Part shown: positions 41,360 to 49,920 of the stretch, piece by piece
How positions within the stretch are numbered: the stretch's first letter is position 1
Layout of the letters: each line of letters begins with the position of its first letter
Assembly (NCBI RefSeq): GCF_003096415.1
Contig: NZ_QEKH01000001.1
Location: 124,001-188,000 of the forward strand
DNA from: Victivallis vadensis
Lineage (GTDB): Bacteria > Verrucomicrobiota > Lentisphaeria > Victivallales > Victivallaceae
DNA length: 64,000 bases
Direction of reading: 5' to 3'
Program-made: the position numbers and the translations under genes
The notes under the pieces: generated by a model
Seen by the model: the letters and a program-made list of their open reading frames with translations, nothing else
The model's database searches: none
Told to the model about the DNA's origin: nothing

Positions 41360-42866
41360 AAACATTCCCATTTCCGCGATCGAAACGGCGATCGAAACCG
41401 TGCTCGCCGAAGCCCCCGACGGCAAATTCACGATGGCGGAGCTGCTGAAAGCGATCAGCGCCGGCAAATCCCAGACCCTGCAGGGGCGGGTTGAACGCAC
41501 CGTCGACGGCGACGGCCGTTTCTTCTCGGACGGCAAAGGGAACTTCCAGCTGCGCAGTGAATTTTTCCGCAACCGGGAGTTCCTGATCACGCCGGACGCT
41601 TGGGAGATTGAAAACGACATGCTGTTCCCCGGCCACCGTTTCGCCCCGTTCGTGAACCCGGAAATCTTCCCGTCGGAGGTCAAATTGATCGATGCTGACG
41701 GCCAGCCGGTTCCGAAAAAGGAGGTCACCGCGCCGCTGTCACAGGTGTTCCACTACCATCTATTGCTCGGTTCGGAGCAGGTGTTCGACTTCTTCGTCGC
41801 GGATTCCCCGGCCAACAGCCGCATCCGCAACTCGGCGCAGCCGGGCGATATGGTCACGCTGAACACCTTCGACCTCTCCGTCTTCTTCAAAAAGCACCGG
41901 TTCAGCGTCGGTGACGCGCTGCTCTGCAAGGTGGTCGACTACGAGGACGGCATCATCGAATTTCGCTACCTCTCCGGCGAGAATCGCCAGGAAAGCAAAC
42001 TCAAAGCCTACGTCGAAGCCTTTGAAGCCGCACTGGGGATCGTCTTCGACCGGTTTGAAAATTATCTGGAAATCCCGGAACAATTGAGCTGGGCGCATTA
42101 CGCGGGGCGCGCCACGCTGCCTGCCGCCGCCGACAGCGCCTCCGACGACGAGTTCCTGCGCCGCGCCTCCGGGATTGAAATCAACTTCGATCAGGAGCAC
42201 ACCGTGCTGGCCCGGAAGTCCGAGGCTCCCGAAGATGCGGCGGCGGACCTGCCGGAAGGCGTCACCTTCTCGCGCGGCGAAACCGGCGACATCGCCGCCT
42301 TGCTGCGCGAAATCGGTTCGCCCCTGACCCCGGTGGAGATCGACAGTTTCATCCTCGACAACTGCCACGCGCGCGAACTGGAATTCGAGGATTTCTTCGC
42401 CCGCGCCTTCGGCCGCGAAAAGCTGAACTTCACCGACGAGGGGCAGCAGGCGGTCTTTTACAACTACATCGAAGACCGGTTCGAGGAGCTGACCGGCGAA
42501 TACAACCGTTATGACGACGAGCCGAAAGCGCCGCTGCGTTCGACCGTCATGGAGCTGGTCGAGGACCGGCTCAACTTCTTCGACTTCCTGTCGAATGAAA
42601 ATGCGTCGCCGGAACAATTGCCGCACGACGAGATGCACCGGCTCGCCGAAATCGCGATGCAGCTCAACGAAATCCTGAAGCTGCTGAACAATCCGGGCTT
42701 CACGCCCGACAATGCGGAGCTTGACCGGCTTACCGAAACCGTCGAACTCCGCGCTGATGACCAGGATGCGCTGATCGGCAGACTGACCGACCGGTTCGCC
42801 GACGGCGGCTGCGGTCACGACCACCACGGCGACGACTGCGATTGCGGTTGTTGTCACCACAAATGA
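41349..42866 (+). CDS. Unknown protein with winged-helix-like start and Cys/His-rich metal-binding tail
   Basis: A 505-residue soluble protein that I do not recognise. Residues about 1-70 (ISAIETAIETVLAEAPDGKFTMAELLKAI, DGRFFSDGKGNFQL) look like a winged helix, similar in pattern to HARE-HTH/RpoE-delta domains. The middle (75-300) is mixed alpha/beta with repeated aromatic residues. The last third is acidic and helical. The final 20 residues contain 5 Cys, 5 His and 4 Asp, a likely metal-binding or metal-storage tail. It overlaps truB by 11 bases and is followed by iorA after 29 bases, so it sits between RNA-modification and iron-sulfur enzyme genes. Function not assigned. Confidence 0.72.
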   Translation: MADKNIPISAIETAIETVLAEAPDGKFTMAELLKAISAGKSQTLQGRVERTVDGDGRFFSDGKGNFQLRSEFFRNREFLITPDAWEIENDMLFPGHRFAPFVNPEIFPSEVKLIDADGQPVPKKEVTAPLSQVFHYHLLLGSEQVFDFFVADSPANSRIRNSAQPGDMVTLNTFDLSVFFKKHRFSVGDALLCKVVDYEDGIIEFRYLSGENRQESKLKAYVEAFEAALGIVFDRFENYLEIPEQLSWAHYAGRATLPAAADSASDDEFLRRASGIEINFDQEHTVLARKSEAPEDAAADLPEGVTFSRGETGDIAALLREIGSPLTPVEIDSFILDNCHARELEFEDFFARAFGREKLNFTDEGQQAVFYNYIEDRFEELTGEYNRYDDEPKAPLRSTVMELVEDRLNFFDFLSNENASPEQLPHDEMHRLAEIAMQLNEILKLLNNPGFTPDNAELDRLTETVELRADDQDALIGRLTDRFADGGCGHDHHGDDCDCGCCHHK

Positions 42867-42895
42867 GCAATCAATACCCGGTAAGGAGAAACTAT

Positions 42896-44476
42896 ATGAC
42901 TCAGAGAATACTTGCGAGCGGCAATGAGGCCATCGCGATGGCCGCTTTCGACTGCGGCGTAAACCTCGGCGTCGGTTATCCCGGCACGCCTTCTTCGGAG
43001 ATCCTCGACGAATTCAGCAAGGAGGGCGGCACCGCCCAGTGGGCTCCGAACGAAAAGACCGCTCTCGAAGTCGGCATCGGCGTCGCCTTTGCGAACGGCC
43101 GTTCGCTGGTCACGATGAAACATGTCGGACTCAACGTCGCCGCCGACCCGCTCTTTACGATCGCCTACTCCGGCACGCCCGGCGGGCTGGTGATCGTCAG
43201 CGCCGACGATCCCGGCATGGCCTCCAGCCAGAATGAACAGGACAACCGCCGCTATGCGATCGCGGCCGGGGTGCCGATGCTGGAGCCGGCGGATTCTCAG
43301 GAGTGCTATGACTTCCTGATCCGCGCCTTTGAGCTCTCCGAAGCGTACCGCCGCCCGGTGCTGTTCCGGGTCACCACCCGCGTCTGCCACTCCAAGTGCA
43401 TCCTCGAACGGCGCGGCCGGATCGCGGAGCCGAAAACCGGCAGCTTCACCCACGATCCCAGGAGCAACGTGATGATTCCGGCTTACGCCCGGATCGCCCA
43501 TAAGAATCTGCGCGCCACGCTGCACAAACTTGAAGAACTCAATGAAAAAGGCGAATTCGTCAAACGGATCGAAGGCTCCAGTGAGCTTGGCGTGATCACC
43601 AGCGGCATCAGTTTCCAGCACGTCCGCGACGCCGCGCCGGAGGCCTCGGTGCTGAAGCTCGGCTTCACTTATCCGCTGCCGCTGGAAACCATCCGCAAAT
43701 TCGCGGAATCGGTGAAACGCTGCGTGGTCGTCGAAGAGGGTGACCCGATCCTCGCCGACGCAATCAACGCCGCCGGGATCCGGGTCGAGGGCAAGCCGGA
43801 GATGTTCCGTTTCGGCGAACTCAACGTGCAGCGGGTCCGCCGGCTGCTGGCCGGCGACGCCACTCCGGAACCGGCCCCCGCCCCCGGCAAGCCGCCGCAG
43901 CTCTGCGCCGGCTGCCCCCACCGCAAAACCTATCAGGCGCTGCATGAACTCAACTGCATCGTCTCCGGCGATATCGGCTGCTACACCCTCGGCGTGCTGC
44001 CCCCCTTCGAAGCGGTGGACACCTGCGTGTGCATGGGCGCCTCGATCACCGTCGGGCTCGGTATGCGCCGGGTGCTGCCGGAAGCCGAAGCGCGCCGCGT
44101 GGTCAGCGTGATCGGCGACTCCACTTTCATGCACACCGGCGTCAACGGCATCGTCGAAATGGTTTACAACCGCCCCGCGACCGGCCACGTGGTGCTGGTG
44201 CTCGACAACAGCACCACCGCGATGACCGGCATGCAGGAACATCCCGGCACCGGCCGCAAGCTCGACCACACCCCTGCCCCGCAGGTTTCGATCGAACAGG
44301 TCGTCAGGGGGATCGGCGTGGACAATGTCGATGTGATCGACTCGACCGTGAACTACGAAGCATTCAAGGAGCTGGTGCAGAAGCGCCTTGCGAGCAACGA
44401 CACCAGCGTGATCATCGCCCGACGCCCCTGCATTCTCGCGATGGTCAAGCTCAAGTCTTACGAAGGGAAGAAATAA
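42896..44476 (+). CDS. iorA: Indolepyruvate ferredoxin oxidoreductase alpha subunit, without ferredoxin domain
   Basis: A 526-residue thiamine diphosphate enzyme that oxidatively decarboxylates aryl pyruvates to aryl-acetyl-CoA. N-terminal Pyr domain: GNEAIAMAAFDCGVNLGVGYPGTPSSEI and the MKHVGLNVAADPL segment. CAGCPHRKTYQAL near residue 337 and VSVIGDSTFMHTGVNGIVEMVYN..VLVLDNSTTAMTG form the TPP domain. Usual IorA (about 600-650 residues) continues after ARRPCIL into a two-cluster ferredoxin domain; this one stops 11 residues later. Start after AAGGAG. iorB follows after 1 base. Confidence 0.92.
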   Translation: MTQRILASGNEAIAMAAFDCGVNLGVGYPGTPSSEILDEFSKEGGTAQWAPNEKTALEVGIGVAFANGRSLVTMKHVGLNVAADPLFTIAYSGTPGGLVIVSADDPGMASSQNEQDNRRYAIAAGVPMLEPADSQECYDFLIRAFELSEAYRRPVLFRVTTRVCHSKCILERRGRIAEPKTGSFTHDPRSNVMIPAYARIAHKNLRATLHKLEELNEKGEFVKRIEGSSELGVITSGISFQHVRDAAPEASVLKLGFTYPLPLETIRKFAESVKRCVVVEEGDPILADAINAAGIRVEGKPEMFRFGELNVQRVRRLLAGDATPEPAPAPGKPPQLCAGCPHRKTYQALHELNCIVSGDIGCYTLGVLPPFEAVDTCVCMGASITVGLGMRRVLPEAEARRVVSVIGDSTFMHTGVNGIVEMVYNRPATGHVVLVLDNSTTAMTGMQEHPGTGRKLDHTPAPQVSIEQVVRGIGVDNVDVIDSTVNYEAFKELVQKRLASNDTSVIIARRPCILAMVKLKSYEGKK

Positions 44477-44477
44477 G

Positions 44478-44948
44478 ATGCAGAAAGTTGTCAATATCAC
44501 CGTCGCCGGTCTCGGCGGCCAAGGCGTGCTGACCGTCACCGACATCATCGCGGAAGTAATGTTCCGCGCCGGATTCGATGTGAAAAAGAGCGAAGTGCAC
44601 GGCATGAGCCAGCGCGGCGGCTCCGTTTCCAGCGAAGTGCGCTACGGCAAAGAAGTCGCCAGCCCGATGGTTCCGGAAGGCGAAAGCGACTTCCTGATCG
44701 TGATGGAGCCGACCCAGGTTGAAGTCAACCGCCACAAGCTCAAAGCGGGCGGCGTGCTGATCACCACCGACGATGTGCCGATGGATAAGCTGACCAATCC
44801 GAAAGCGCTCAATACGATGATGCTCGGCGCGCTGTCGAAGCATCTCGAACTCGCCGACGAAAGCTGGCTTGCCGTAATCAAGGAGCGGCTGCCGGAAAAG
44901 CTGCACGCCCTCAATATCGAAATGTTTGAACTCGGCCGCAACGCCTGA
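44478..44948 (+). CDS. iorB: Indolepyruvate ferredoxin oxidoreductase beta subunit
   Basis: A 156-residue gamma-domain subunit. ITVAGLGGQGVLTVTDIIAEVMFRAGFDVKKSEVHGMSQRGGSVSSEVRYG is typical of IorB and binds coenzyme A. Shorter than the usual ~190-200 residues at the C-terminal side. Encoded directly behind iorA, with which it forms the enzyme. Confidence 0.92.
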   Translation: MQKVVNITVAGLGGQGVLTVTDIIAEVMFRAGFDVKKSEVHGMSQRGGSVSSEVRYGKEVASPMVPEGESDFLIVMEPTQVEVNRHKLKAGGVLITTDDVPMDKLTNPKALNTMMLGALSKHLELADESWLAVIKERLPEKLHALNIEMFELGRNA

Positions 44949-44972
44949 CCCAACCCAGTAGGAGGCAGTATC

Positions 44973-45401
44973 ATGATGATCAAACAGTTGTCGCTTTTCG
45001 TGGAAAACCGTCCGGGCGCCCTGAGCGCGGTCTGCCAGGTGCTGAAGAACAACCGGATCAACATCCGCACCCTGTCGCTGGCCGACACCCAGCAGTTCGG
45101 CATCCTGCGGCTGCTGGTCAAGGAGTACGAGAAGGCCAAGGAAGCGCTCGAAGCCGCCGGTCTGGTGGTCAAAGTCACCGACGTGCTGGCGCTGACCGTG
45201 CCGGACCATCCGGGCGGCCTCGCCGACATCCTGACGATTTTCGACAAGCACAAACTTTCGGTCGAATATATGTATGCGTTCACCTTCGGCCGCGAGGACA
45301 AGAGTGTGATGGTGTTCCGGTTCGAGCATCCGGAGCAGGCCGTCGAACTCCTGAAGAATGAGCCGATCGAGCTGGTCAATTCCGCCGATCTGTTCCGATA
45401 A
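44973..45401 (+). CDS. Tandem ACT-domain protein
   Basis: A 142-residue protein made of two ACT domains (QLSLFVENRPGALSAVCQVLKNNRINIRTLSLA and LALTVPDHPGGLADILTIFDKHKLSVEYMYAF). Such small proteins occur beside iorAB and paaK in many anaerobes and probably sense an amino acid, here perhaps an aromatic one; this is inference. Ribosome site GGAGG. Confidence 0.88.
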   Translation: MMIKQLSLFVENRPGALSAVCQVLKNNRINIRTLSLADTQQFGILRLLVKEYEKAKEALEAAGLVVKVTDVLALTVPDHPGGLADILTIFDKHKLSVEYMYAFTFGREDKSVMVFRFEHPEQAVELLKNEPIELVNSADLFR

Positions 45402-45469
45402 CCACTCCGGCCGGCAGCTGCGGTTTCGCCGCTGCCGACCCATATATTCAAGCAAAGAAGTCAGAAGAA

Positions 45470-46795
45470 ATGTCTCAGTTCGTCATTCCCAACCGGATCT
45501 TCGACCCGGCCGCCGAGTGTATGCCTCGCGCCGACCGGACCAAGCTCCAAGCCACCCATCTGCGGCGCACCATTGAACAGGCTCAGAAGATTCCGTTCTA
45601 CCGGCGCAAGTTCGCGGAAAAGAACATCTCGCCGGATTCGGTCAAAACCGTCGCCGACCTGAAGCGTCTCCCGTTCACCACCAAGCAGGACCTCCGCGAC
45701 GCCTATCCCTTCGGCTTCTTTGCGGTGCCCCGGGGCGAACTCGCCCGCATCCACGCTTCGAGCGGCACCACCGGCAAGCCGACCTTCGTCGGCTACACCA
45801 AAAAGGATATGAAGCTCTGGGCCGATCTCTGCGCCCGCTTCCTGGTTGCAGGCGGCCTGACCAGCGACCAGCTCGTACAGGTTTCCTTCGGTTACGGCCT
45901 CTTCACCGGCGGCTTCGGGCTGCACGGCGGCATCGAACGGGTCGGCGCGGCGGTGCTGCCCGCCTCCAGCGGCAACACCCAGCGGCAAATCATGCTGCTC
46001 AAGGACGCCGGGATCAACACACTGATCTGCACCCCCTCCTACGCCTTGAACCTCGCGGAAACCATTCAGGGCCAGGGGCTGAAAAAAGGGGACCTCGCGC
46101 TCCGGTTCGCCCACTTCGGCGGCGAGCCGTGGACGGAAGAGATGCGCTGCGCCATTGAGGAAGAGCTGGGCATCCACGCCTTCAACAACTACGGTCTCTC
46201 CGAAATCATCGGCCCCGGCGTCGCCGGCGAATGCGCGGCCCGCACCGGCATGCACATCCAGGAGGACAATTTTCTGGTCGAGTGCCTGAACCCCAACACC
46301 CTTGAACCGGTCGCCGAGGGCGAGGAGGGCGAACTGGTGATCACCAGCCTGACCAAGGAGGCGTGTCCGATCATCCGCTACCGCACCCGCGACCTTGCGC
46401 GGCTTTACTACGACCAGTGCCCCTGTGGACGCACCACGATCCGGATGAGCCGGGTCAAGGGGCGTTCCGACGACATGATGATCATCCGCGGCGTGAACGT
46501 GTTCCCGACCCAGATTGAGGAAGCGCTGCTGCGGGTGGACGGCACCGCGCCGCACTTCATGATCGAGCTGACCCGTCCGGGCAATCTCGACGAGGCGGTG
46601 GTCAAGGTCGAAATCCGCGAGCAGGATTTCTCTGACAAGATGGAGGAGATGCACCGGCTCCGCGACCGGATCGGCCGAGAAATCTCATCAATCACCGGCA
46701 TTCATTTCACCATCGAACTGGTAGAGCCCAACACCCTTGAACGCTTCACCGGAAAGGCGAAGCGGGTGCTCGACCTGCGCAACCTGAAATGCTAG
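45470..46795 (+). CDS. paaK: Phenylacetate-CoA ligase
   Basis: A 441-residue adenylate-forming enzyme. The nucleotide loop HASSGTTGKPTFVGYT near residue 96, YGLSEIIGPGVAGEC, YRTRDLARL and the C-terminal RSDDMMIIRGVNVFPTQIEE match PaaK. It joins aryl acetates with CoA using ATP; in reverse with IorAB it makes ATP from aryl-acetyl-CoA. Same strand as iorAB/ACT, 68 bases after the ACT gene. Confidence 0.93.
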   Translation: MSQFVIPNRIFDPAAECMPRADRTKLQATHLRRTIEQAQKIPFYRRKFAEKNISPDSVKTVADLKRLPFTTKQDLRDAYPFGFFAVPRGELARIHASSGTTGKPTFVGYTKKDMKLWADLCARFLVAGGLTSDQLVQVSFGYGLFTGGFGLHGGIERVGAAVLPASSGNTQRQIMLLKDAGINTLICTPSYALNLAETIQGQGLKKGDLALRFAHFGGEPWTEEMRCAIEEELGIHAFNNYGLSEIIGPGVAGECAARTGMHIQEDNFLVECLNPNTLEPVAEGEEGELVITSLTKEACPIIRYRTRDLARLYYDQCPCGRTTIRMSRVKGRSDDMMIIRGVNVFPTQIEEALLRVDGTAPHFMIELTRPGNLDEAVVKVEIREQDFSDKMEEMHRLRDRIGREISSITGIHFTIELVEPNTLERFTGKAKRVLDLRNLKC

Positions 46796-46805
46796 GAGCC
46801 CGGCG

Positions 46806-47597
46806 ATGGACATCAGAGCCACTGCAATCGGTCTTGTGTGCACCGCCCTGGCTGCGGTGCTGTTGAACGGCTGCACCACGGTGCCGGTCACCGGCCGCAG
46901 CCAGCTGATGTTCTACGGCGAAAAAAGCGATATCGAGCTGGGCGAGGAGTCCTGGAAAGAGATTCAAAAACAGGAAAAACGCTCCTCCGACGCCGGATAC
47001 AATCAGGCGTTGAACCGGATCGGTCCCAACCTCGCCAAAGTCGCGGAACGGCCCGACTACAAATGGGAGTTCGTGGTATTCGACTCCAAAGAGCCGAATG
47101 CGTTCTGCCTGCCCGGCGGCAAGGTGGCGGTCTACTCCGCCTTGTTCGAGCTGGTCGACAACGATGCCGAGCTTGCCACCGTGGTCGGGCACGAGGTCAG
47201 TCACGCGCTCGCCCGCCACGGCGTCGAACGCATGAGCCAGAGCACATTGCAGTCGCTTGGCGGCGCGCTGGTCACCGCCGCGGTCGGCTCCGAATGGGAT
47301 TCCGCCTATCAGGCGACCTCCAACCTCGCTCTGATGCTGCCTTACAGCCGCACGCAGGAGTACGAGGCGGACCAGCTCGGCCTGATCCTGATGGCGAAGG
47401 CCGGTTACGATCCGGCGGCGGCCCTGACCTTCTGGGATAAGTTCCGCAAACTCAGCCAGACCGGCACAGTCGCGGAGTTTCTCTCCACCCACCCCGACGG
47501 CGACAAGCGCCTCGAACGGTTGAAACAGCAGCTCCCGGCGGCCAGGCAGTACTACGAAAAAGCCGCCGTCAAGCGCGGCCTCGGCACCGTCTACTGA
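46806..47597 (+). CDS. M48-family metallopeptidase, lipoprotein
   Basis: A 263-residue zinc peptidase with a lipoprotein signal (LLNGC lipobox, Cys near residue 22). HEVSHALARH near 129 is the HEXXH zinc motif and EYEADQLGL near 185 gives the third ligand, as in the LoiP/BepA-like M48C group. Likely an envelope quality-control protease at the inner or outer membrane. Last gene of the nusA run, 10 bases after paaK; a hairpin follows at 47637. Confidence 0.9.
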   Translation: MDIRATAIGLVCTALAAVLLNGCTTVPVTGRSQLMFYGEKSDIELGEESWKEIQKQEKRSSDAGYNQALNRIGPNLAKVAERPDYKWEFVVFDSKEPNAFCLPGGKVAVYSALFELVDNDAELATVVGHEVSHALARHGVERMSQSTLQSLGGALVTAAVGSEWDSAYQATSNLALMLPYSRTQEYEADQLGLILMAKAGYDPAAALTFWDKFRKLSQTGTVAEFLSTHPDGDKRLERLKQQLPAARQYYEKAAVKRGLGTVY

Positions 47598-47636
47598 GTT
47601 TAAACAACCTGTTTTTCCCTATGCTCCGTTACGCGT

Positions 47637-47664
47637 CTCCGTCCCATTCGGAGGCCGGACGGAG
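47637..47664 (+). terminator. Hairpin after the M48 peptidase gene
   Basis: Perfect 8-base arms CTCCGTCC (47637-47644) and GGACGGAG (47657-47664). No T-run follows, so it may only stabilise the mRNA end. Confidence 0.4.
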
Positions 47665-47886
47665 CCGACACCGCGAAATGCAGCCCGGCCCCGCCAATTC
47701 GCTGCCGAAGTCCTGCGTCAGGGACATAAGCCTCTGTTCCAGATGACATATTGTCGATCAGGGGAATCACCGCCCGGATCGTCTCCCGGTGCCTTGGACT
47801 TCTCAACAGAATTTCGGAAACGTTTCAAGTTCTCTCCTCGCGAATGCCGCCGTATCGGACATGGCAATTGAAAAAAACGGATTTTT

Positions 47887-47915
47887 TTGAAAAAACGCTT
47901 GTAAAGGTGTACAAT
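47887..47915 (+). promoter_or_regulatory. Promoter of locus B
   Basis: TTGAAA (47887-47892), 17-base spacer, TACAAT (47910-47915). The start would fall inside or just after the palindrome at 47907-47931. The first gene begins at 47985 after TGGAGGA. Confidence 0.7.
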
Positions 47916-47931
47916 TATGATTATTGTATAC
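47907..47931. promoter_or_regulatory. 25-base palindromic operator over the -10 box
   Basis: Outer half-sites GTGTACAAT and ATTGTATAC flank a 7-base centre around 47919; 22 of 25 positions are symmetric apart from the centre pairings. It covers the -10 element. The TGTAC core recalls AraR-type (GntR/LacI hybrid) operators, and a regulator of that type is the second gene of the operon, so autoregulation is likely. Confidence 0.7.
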
Positions 47932-47984
47932 CCAAAGCAGTTCCAATTTTCAAACCGTTAACTGTCGATCTGGAGGACTCCGCA

Positions 47985-48716
47985 ATGAAAAAGCCTGTCG
48001 TGTCGAATGAGTTGTCAAACAAATACGGTTTACCGGAAGCATGGTTGCCCGCCGGTCTCTCTCCGTCAAAATTCACATTGATTGAGTTGCTCGTCGTGAT
48101 TGTAATCATAGCAATTCTCGCGGCGATGCTGTTGCCCGCACTCAATTCCGCCCGGGAACGTGGGCGCATGATCTCCTGCAACGGCAACCTGAAGCAGCTT
48201 GGGCTGGCGCTCACATTCTACGAAGGCGAGAACAAAAATATGCCTCCGGTGATGTACAAGCCGGTCAGCACCTCCTACCGCTACACCCGGCTGCTGATGC
48301 CGTATATCGGCAAATCCGGCTGGGGAGCGGAAAGCGCGCTCGACGAGGTCAAGCTGGTTAAAACCTTCCGCTGCCCCTCCGACTCGTTGCCGCGCAGCAA
48401 CGGGGCCGACGTCTCCGGCCCGAACAGCTATGGGCTCAACTTTGAAGTACAGGAAGGCGATACCGCCGGAACCGCCGGAACCGTCGCTTTTTCACGGGTG
48501 CAGGAACCCACTGCGACCATCATCATGGGCGACCGCTGGCTGGTCAACAACACGGTCAGCAACGCACTCGGAACCGACGCCACCCGCAGCGGCAATTTCC
48601 ACGCCGCCGATACCCGCAACAACTTCCTGTTCGGCGACGGGCACACCGCCTCGCACGCGCTGAAGGAGACCCGGCAGGACGACGACCGGATGTGGAAGTT
48701 CGACAAGAAGAAATAA
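47985..48716 (+). CDS. Pseudopilin-like protein with prepilin-type N terminus (H-Xn-DG family)
   Basis: A 243-residue protein. After a 29-residue leader region comes [29 protein letters not shown], the prepilin-like segment with Glu at +5 and Lys, not Gly, before the cleavage site. [26 protein letters not shown] is the standard next block of the family, and FLFGDGH is the closing motif (11, not 9, residues after the His). First gene of locus B under the palindromic operator; followed by the regulator after 13 bases. Role in glycan use unknown. Confidence 0.87.
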   Translation: MKKPVVSNELSNKYGLPEAWLPAGLSPSKFTLIELLVVIVIIAILAAMLLPALNSARERGRMISCNGNLKQLGLALTFYEGENKNMPPVMYKPVSTSYRYTRLLMPYIGKSGWGAESALDEVKLVKTFRCPSDSLPRSNGADVSGPNSYGLNFEVQEGDTAGTAGTVAFSRVQEPTATIIMGDRWLVNNTVSNALGTDATRSGNFHAADTRNNFLFGDGHTASHALKETRQDDDRMWKFDKKK

Positions 48717-48729
48717 GGAGTTCGCACCG

Positions 48730-49920
48730 ATGACCAGAACCACCAGCCCGTCCGCCCGGCTTGTCCAGCGGCTCAAGGCCGCCTTTTCCAACCCGCCGGT
48801 CAAGGCGGGAATGCGCCTGAATCCGGAGCGCGAACTCGCCCGGACCCTCGATGTCAGCCCCAAGTGCATCAACCGGACGCTCCGGTTGCTGACCGAGGAG
48901 GGCATCCTCTCCAAGCGGCACGGCAGCGGCAACTACATCCGCCGGATTCCGGGGGAATGCGTACCCGCCGACCTGAAAGCGGAACAGCTGTTTCCGGCTT
49001 CGGAGCTGGAAGAGGACGCCGCCCCCCATCTCGCGTCTCTGCCGGAACAGCAGCGCCTGACCATCCAGCTCTGGAGCGGATTCCACCGCAATCCGGGCCG
49101 GAATGAAAACTATTCGCTCTACCGGAAAATCCGAAGCCGGATCGAGCTTGCCGGACACACGCTGGAAACCTGCGATATCATCGACGAACATTGGGAACCG
49201 CTTCCGCTCGAACAGATCGCCGCCTCGCTCAAAGCGCATCCGGCCGACGGCTATCTGATCACCTCGCCGCTGGGCGGCCACTTCATTTCTGCCTATCGGA
49301 TGGCGTTCGGGACGGAGCCGACCGCCGCAGTCTATCTCTCCAGCTGGGGCGACGAGGAATTCAACGAACCGGAAATTCGGCTGGACGGTCAGGAGGCCGT
49401 TGTGCGCGGAATCCGTGAATTCGCCCGGCACGGCCTCAGGAAAATCGCATTCCTCGGCATCGAAACAACCTACCACTCCGGCTGCGCCGACCGGCAGGTC
49501 TACGAATTCGCGATGGCCCGCGCCCGGCTCGATTACCGGCTTTCCCGGCATATTCAGGTCCAGTCGGAAGCGGCGCGGCGCGCGGTGTGCGACATGCTCG
49601 ATTCGCCGGAGCCGCCGGAGGCGCTGTTCATCGGCGAAGACCTGTTGATTGAAGGCGTCCGGCGCGCGCTGGCGGAGCGCGGCCTGATCCCCGGCCGCGA
49701 CCTCGCGATCATCACGATCAGCCACTCCGAGGAGAGCAGCGAAATCCATCCGGAGTGGACCAGCCTCGACTTCAACCGCGACCTGACCGGCGTCACCGCC
49801 GTAAATGAGCTGCTTGCCCGGCTCCGGACTGCCGGCCATGAGATGCGTTCGGCGGCAATGCTCGGCAAATGGTGCTTCCGGAACACTCACTTCATCTGCA
49901 AAGGAGATGCCAATGAATAA
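48730..49920 (+). CDS. GntR-type winged-helix regulator with LacI-type ligand-binding domain
   Basis: A 396-residue regulator. Residues 1-75 are a GntR-like winged helix (RLNPERELARTLDVSPKCINRTLRLLTEEGILSKRHGSGNYI). From about 110 on there is a periplasmic-binding-protein fold of the LacI/AraR kind (GLRKIAFLGIETTYHSGCADRQVYEF, PPEALFIGEDLLIEGVRRALAERGLIPGRDLAII). It most likely binds a sugar and the palindrome at 47907-47931. Overlaps the next gene by 8 bases. Confidence 0.85.
   Translation: MTRTTSPSARLVQRLKAAFSNPPVKAGMRLNPERELARTLDVSPKCINRTLRLLTEEGILSKRHGSGNYIRRIPGECVPADLKAEQLFPASELEEDAAPHLASLPEQQRLTIQLWSGFHRNPGRNENYSLYRKIRSRIELAGHTLETCDIIDEHWEPLPLEQIAASLKAHPADGYLITSPLGGHFISAYRMAFGTEPTAAVYLSSWGDEEFNEPEIRLDGQEAVVRGIREFARHGLRKIAFLGIETTYHSGCADRQVYEFAMARARLDYRLSRHIQVQSEAARRAVCDMLDSPEPPEALFIGEDLLIEGVRRALAERGLIPGRDLAIITISHSEESSEIHPEWTSLDFNRDLTGVTAVNELLARLRTAGHEMRSAAMLGKWCFRNTHFICKGDANE

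Larger units (their letters stand above)
47598..47984 (+). other. Gene-free stretch with hairpin, promoter and operator
   Basis: 387 bases without a supported gene. The first part carries a hairpin (47637-47664). The rest becomes AT-rich and holds the promoter and palindromic operator of locus B. A frame open from 47751 merges with the pseudopilin gene but is not protein-like. Confidence 0.6.
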
